Assembly: GCA_964428905.1 (NCBI GenBank)
Contig: CAYSAA010000103.1
Location: 1 to 8,705, forward strand
DNA: 8,705 bases
DNA from: CAYSAA01 sp964428905
Lineage (GTDB): Bacteria; Atribacterota; Phoenicimicrobiia; Phoenicimicrobiales; Stramentimicrobiaceae
Direction of reading: 5' to 3'
Shown here: positions 5,598 to 8,705 of the stretch, piece by piece
Layout of the letters: every line of letters begins with the position of its first letter
How positions within the stretch are numbered: position 1 is the stretch's first letter
The notes under the pieces: model-generated
The model's database searches: none
The model's input: the letters and a program-made list of their open reading frames with translations, nothing else
Told to the model about the DNA's origin: nothing
Made by a program: the position numbers and the translations under genes

Positions 5598-8500
5598 AAC
5601 CCCTCCTCTTCTTCTTTATATTCACAACGAAGACATCTTTCTGATTCTCTTTGTGCTACAGAAGATTCCCAGGTATTCTCTACTTCCGTATTTCCTTTTC
5701 TTTCATCTACTGGAATTAAATGATGGCCTTCTCTACCCCAACTTACCGGTTCATCCTCAGGATTAAAAGATACTTCAATGGGATCTTTCACTCTCCAGGG
5801 ATAGTACGCTTCTTCTTTCTTCCCGGTTAAATAACTATCAATTTCTTCTGCTGCGTTTTGGGCTGCTCCAATGGCTTCAACCACTGTGGCGGGGCCTGAA
5901 ACAACATCTCCGCCAGCAAAAATATCTTTTACTGAAGTTTTCCCATTATCAGAATCAGATTTGACAGTATCATTTCTATTCAAGGTAATTGATTCTGCTT
6001 CTACAATTTCTTTTATCTTGGTTTTTTGTCCCAATGCAAGTATTAGTGTTTCAATCTCTTTTGAGAAAGGGGAAGCCTGTATTTCAATTGGTCTTCGTCT
6101 GCCAGAACTATCAAATTCACCAAGTCGCATCTTGACCATTTCTACCTTAAGTCTTCCATTATTCTCAGAAACTGACTTGATATTCTGCAAAACAAAAATA
6201 TTGATCCCTTCTATTTCGGCTTGTTCAATTTCCTCAATATCTGCTGGCATTTCACTGCGGGTTCTACGATAAACAATAGATACATTTGCTCCTAATCGTT
6301 TAGCGGTTCTAGCTGCATCGATAGCAGTGTTTCCTCCACCTATTACAACAACCTCATCACCAACATTGATTTTTTCACCGCTATTAACCTTAAAAAGGAA
6401 ATCGAGTCCGGACATTACCTTATCATTTTCTAAACCATTAATGGGTGGAACCACACAACCCCAGGCGCCTGCAGCCAGATAGAAGGCCTGATATCCTTCC
6501 TTACGTAATTGTTCAATCGTAACATCCTTACCAATACTTGTATTCGTTTTCACCTTAATACCATATCTGATCAACTCTTCTATTTCTTTTTTAACAATCT
6601 CTTTAGGTAATCTATACTCTGGAATGGCATAGGTTAACATTCCTCCTGCTTCAGGAAGCGCCTCAAAAACGGTTACTTCGTAACCTATCATAGTCAAAAA
6701 GTAGGCACAGGAAAGTCCAGAAGGACCAGCTCCAACAACAGCTACTTTTTTCCCGTTGGATTCTTTCTTATCAGGATAAGAGGCTGCATATTTTTTTGCT
6801 TCATCCGCCATAAAGCGTTTGACTGCTCTAATATTAATTGCCTCATCAATGTCCCTTCTTCTGCATCTTGACTCACAAAATGCCGGGCAAACTCTACCGC
6901 AAACAGCCGGGAAAGGATTTGTTTTCATATGAGCTTTTAAAGCTCTCTCGTATTGACCGATCTTTGTATAAGCCAGATAGGCAGGTACGTCCACCGAAGC
7001 CGGACAACTGTTGGAACAAGGTGCATAGACCAGATCAGTACAAACACCTGCTCGACACTTTTTATCCCGAATATGTTCAATATATTCTTCCCTAAAATAT
7101 GTAAGTGTTGATAAAATCGGGTTAGGAGCAGTCTGCCCCAACCCACACAAAGCAGTATCCTTAATTTGGTAAGCAAGTTGTTCAAGGTTATCTAAGTCTT
7201 CCATAGTTCCCTGACCATGACATATTCTAGTTAGGATATTAAACATGATACGAGTCCCCTCTCGGCAGGGAGTGCATTTACCACAGGACTCTTCCTGAAT
7301 GAATTCCATGAAATAACGGGCTATGTCAACCATACAGGTGTCTTCATCCATTACAATTAGTCCACCGGAACCCATAATGGCCCCTAGCTCTTTTAATGAT
7401 TCATAGTCAACTTTTACATTAAGATGTTCCACTGGAATACAGCCACCGGAAGGACCACCTATCTGAACTGCTTTCAACTTCTTATTATTTGGAATTCCTC
7501 CCCCAATATCATAAATAATTGTACCAAGAGGAATACCCATAGGTACTTCAATTAAGCCGGTATTATTGATATCTCCCGCCAAGGCAAATACCTTGGTTCC
7601 TTTACTCTTTTCTGTACCCAAAGAGGCAAATTCCTTTGGCCCGTTTAAAATAATATAAGGAACATTGGCATAAGTCTCTACGTTATTTAAAACAGTGGGA
7701 CAATCAAAGAGTCCTTTTTGAGCAGGGAAAGGAGGCTTTGGCCTTGGTTCTCCTCTTTTACCTTCGATAGAATGAATTAAGGCTGTTTCCTCACCGCAAA
7801 CAAAGGCACCGGCACCCATTCTAATCTCTAAATTAAAATTAAAATCAGTTCCCAAAATATTATTGCCCAATAACTGGTTGTTTTGGGCATCTTTTATAGC
7901 CTGAGACAGTCTTTCAATAGCAAGAGGATATTCTGCCCTAACATAAACATATCCCTGATCCGCACCAATAGCATAACCACAAATCATCATAGCCTCAATA
8001 ATGCTATGAGGATCCCCCTCTAAGAGACTCCGATCCATAAAGGCGCCAGGATCACCCTCGTCCGCATTGCATAGAACATACTTTTGTGAACCAGGAGCCG
8101 CAGCAGTAAACTGCCACTTTAAACCTGTAGGGAATCCTGCCCCGCCTCGTCCCCTCAAACCGGATTCTTTTATAAATTCTATTACCTCTTCTGGTTTTAG
8201 CTCTGTTAGGGCCTTCCCTAAAGCCATGTACCCATCGGCAGCAATATACTCCTCAATATCCAATGGATTTATATTTCCACAATTCCTTAAAGCAATTTTT
8301 TTCTGTAGTTTAAAAAAATCAATGTCGTTAAACATTGCGATAAGTTCATCTTTTTCAGGTTTTTTATATAATAAACGCTTAACTACTCTCCCTTTCAGTA
8401 AATGCTCTTGAACAATATCTGGGACATCTTCAGGCAATACCCTTTGATAAAAAATACCTTCGGGATAAACCACCATAACCGGTCCTAATTCACATGTCCC

Positions 8501-8647
8501 CATACAACCGGTAGTAATGATGTCAATTTCGTTATGCAACGCTACTTTGCCTAATTCAGTTTCTAATGCTTCTTTTACCTTATCAGCCCCTGAGGACAAA
8601 CAGGCGCCACCATAACACAACAGTATATGTGCTCTATAATTATCCAT
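5594..8647 (-). CDS. HydB/NuoF flavoprotein fused to GltD/NfnB-type FAD-NADPH oxidoreductase
   Basis: This 1017-residue, three-part protein has (1) a thioredoxin-like [2Fe-2S] domain with C11, C16, C48 and C52; (2) a NuoF/HydB core with FMN loop GLRGRGGAGFPTGLKW (163-178), nucleotide motif NADEGDPGAFMDRS (194-207), GAGAFVCGEETAL, and N3 cluster C455, C458, C461, C501; (3) from about 544 a GltD module: two-cluster domain CSNSCPASVDVP (C544, C548) and CGRVCPAFCESRC (C583, C587, C591, C595), FAD loop GAGPSG (639-644), GGMLTYAIPEYRLP, second dinucleotide loop IGGGNTAID (769-777) with YRRTR (793-797), and the FAD-closing AGGDVVSGPATVVEAI. The Arg-rich YRRTR typically binds the NADPH 2'-phosphate in this family. 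The tail has CLRC (C1005, C1008). HydB's KKC-x4-C element is kept at 529-536, but its ferredoxin domain is replaced. Expected role: flavin hub linking NAD(H), NADPH and ferredoxin. The frame runs through the junction without a break. First gene of the operon; SD-like AGGTAGGTAG. Confidence 0.93.
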   Translation of the reverse strand: MDNYRAHILLCYGGACLSSGADKVKEALETELGKVALHNEIDIITTGCMGTCELGPVMVVYPEGIFYQRVLPEDVPDIVQEHLLKGRVVKRLLYKKPEKDELIAMFNDIDFFKLQKKIALRNCGNINPLDIEEYIAADGYMALGKALTELKPEEVIEFIKESGLRGRGGAGFPTGLKWQFTAAAPGSQKYVLCNADEGDPGAFMDRSLLEGDPHSIIEAMMICGYAIGADQGYVYVRAEYPLAIERLSQAIKDAQNNQLLGNNILGTDFNFNLEIRMGAGAFVCGEETALIHSIEGKRGEPRPKPPFPAQKGLFDCPTVLNNVETYANVPYIILNGPKEFASLGTEKSKGTKVFALAGDINNTGLIEVPMGIPLGTIIYDIGGGIPNNKKLKAVQIGGPSGGCIPVEHLNVKVDYESLKELGAIMGSGGLIVMDEDTCMVDIARYFMEFIQEESCGKCTPCREGTRIMFNILTRICHGQGTMEDLDNLEQLAYQIKDTALCGLGQTAPNPILSTLTYFREEYIEHIRDKKCRAGVCTDLVYAPCSNSCPASVDVPAYLAYTKIGQYERALKAHMKTNPFPAVCGRVCPAFCESRCRRRDIDEAINIRAVKRFMADEAKKYAASYPDKKESNGKKVAVVGAGPSGLSCAYFLTMIGYEVTVFEALPEAGGMLTYAIPEYRLPKEIVKKEIEELIRYGIKVKTNTSIGKDVTIEQLRKEGYQAFYLAAGAWGCVVPPINGLENDKVMSGLDFLFKVNSGEKINVGDEVVVIGGGNTAIDAARTAKRLGANVSIVYRRTRSEMPADIEEIEQAEIEGINIFVLQNIKSVSENNGRLKVEMVKMRLGEFDSSGRRRPIEIQASPFSKEIETLILALGQKTKIKEIVEAESITLNRNDTVKSDSDNGKTSVKDIFAGGDVVSGPATVVEAIGAAQNAAEEIDSYLTGKKEEAYYPWRVKDPIEVSFNPEDEPVSWGREGHHLIPVDERKGNTEVENTWESSVAQRESERCLRCEYKEEEEGL

Positions 8648-8705
8648 AATCTACCTACCTTATCCCTTCATTACTTATATAATTCTAAAACTTGATCAAG
8701 TTTTT
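8648..8705 (-). promoter_or_regulatory. Leader of the hyd operon with 18-bp palindrome (candidate operator)
   Basis: AAAACTTGATCAAGTTTT at 8687-8704 is a perfect 18-bp palindrome centred about 48 bp upstream of the first start codon. Downstream of it on the minus strand lies TATATAAG (a possible -10), with TTGATC of the palindrome as a possible -35 at short spacing, so a bound regulator could block the promoter. The site does not match the Rex consensus (TTGT...ACAA), and its TTGATCAA core is too short for an FNR site (TTGAT-N4-ATCAA). It could instead be a weak terminator hairpin (7-bp stem, GATC loop) of a gene beyond the window. The region is cut by the window edge. Confidence 0.35.

Noticed and set aside
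6937..7185. Minus-strand frame overlapping the NuoF-GltD junction, considered as a sign of a frameshift or two separate genes
   Set aside because: The main frame reads continuously through conserved residues on both sides (N3 cluster, KKC-x4-C, then CSNSCPASVDVP), and the alternative frame has no recognisable content.
8687..8704. Rex or FNR binding site
   Set aside because: Lacks the TTGT...ACAA half-sites of Rex, and the FNR half-sites would overlap (TTGATCAA instead of TTGAT-N4-ATCAA).
1..8705. CRISPR arrays, insertion sequences, attachment sites, phage genes
   Set aside because: No spaced direct repeats, transposase or integrase motifs or terminal repeats were seen; the window is a metabolic operon with its spacers.

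Overview
The window looks like chromosome from a strictly anaerobic, low-GC bacterium, most likely a Clostridia-type fermenter or acetogen or a similar low-GC anaerobe. The reasons are the AT-rich DNA, the strong AGGAGG-type ribosome binding sites, the tight operon packing and the gene content: an [FeFe]-hydrogenase with NuoE/NuoF-type partners, a TM1266-family protein and an ECF-type membrane protein. I cannot name a genus. Every convincing gene lies on the minus strand, so transcription runs from right to left.

The main block (8647 down to 1656) is a four-gene operon with gaps of -4, 3 and 27 bp. In transcription order it encodes: (1) a 1017-residue fusion of a HydB/NuoF-type flavoprotein to a GltD/NfnB-type FAD and NADPH oxidoreductase; (2) a NuoE/HydC-type [2Fe-2S] subunit; (3) a second, separate NuoF-type flavoprotein whose N-terminal thioredoxin-like domain has lost all four cluster cysteines; and (4) a 600-residue HydA-type [FeFe]-hydrogenase with a full relay of iron-sulfur clusters. 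A standard HydABC electron-bifurcating hydrogenase has one NuoF-like subunit. Here there are two, and one carries an extra NADPH-type module exactly where HydB normally carries its C-terminal two-[4Fe-4S] ferredoxin domain. The inference is a complex, or two complexes sharing one NuoE subunit, that could connect H2, NAD(H), NADP(H) and ferredoxin. This is the most notable system in the window.

Downstream, after a perfect 19-bp inverted repeat (1514-1567), come a TM1266-family putative regulator of iron-only hydrogenase systems (1504-1244) and a small polytopic membrane protein resembling an ECF transporter S component (1213-719). Both families tend to accompany [FeFe]-hydrogenases.

The left 718 bases hold little coding sequence. 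They contain the start of another minus-strand NuoE-like gene that runs off the edge (127-1), with a consensus-type promoter at 196-168. They also contain a plus-strand intrinsic terminator (364-389) with no visible plus-strand gene in front of it, and a roughly 300-base stretch (401-718) with only a weak unrecognised ORF. The right edge holds the operon leader, with an 18-bp perfect palindrome (8687-8704) that is a candidate operator.
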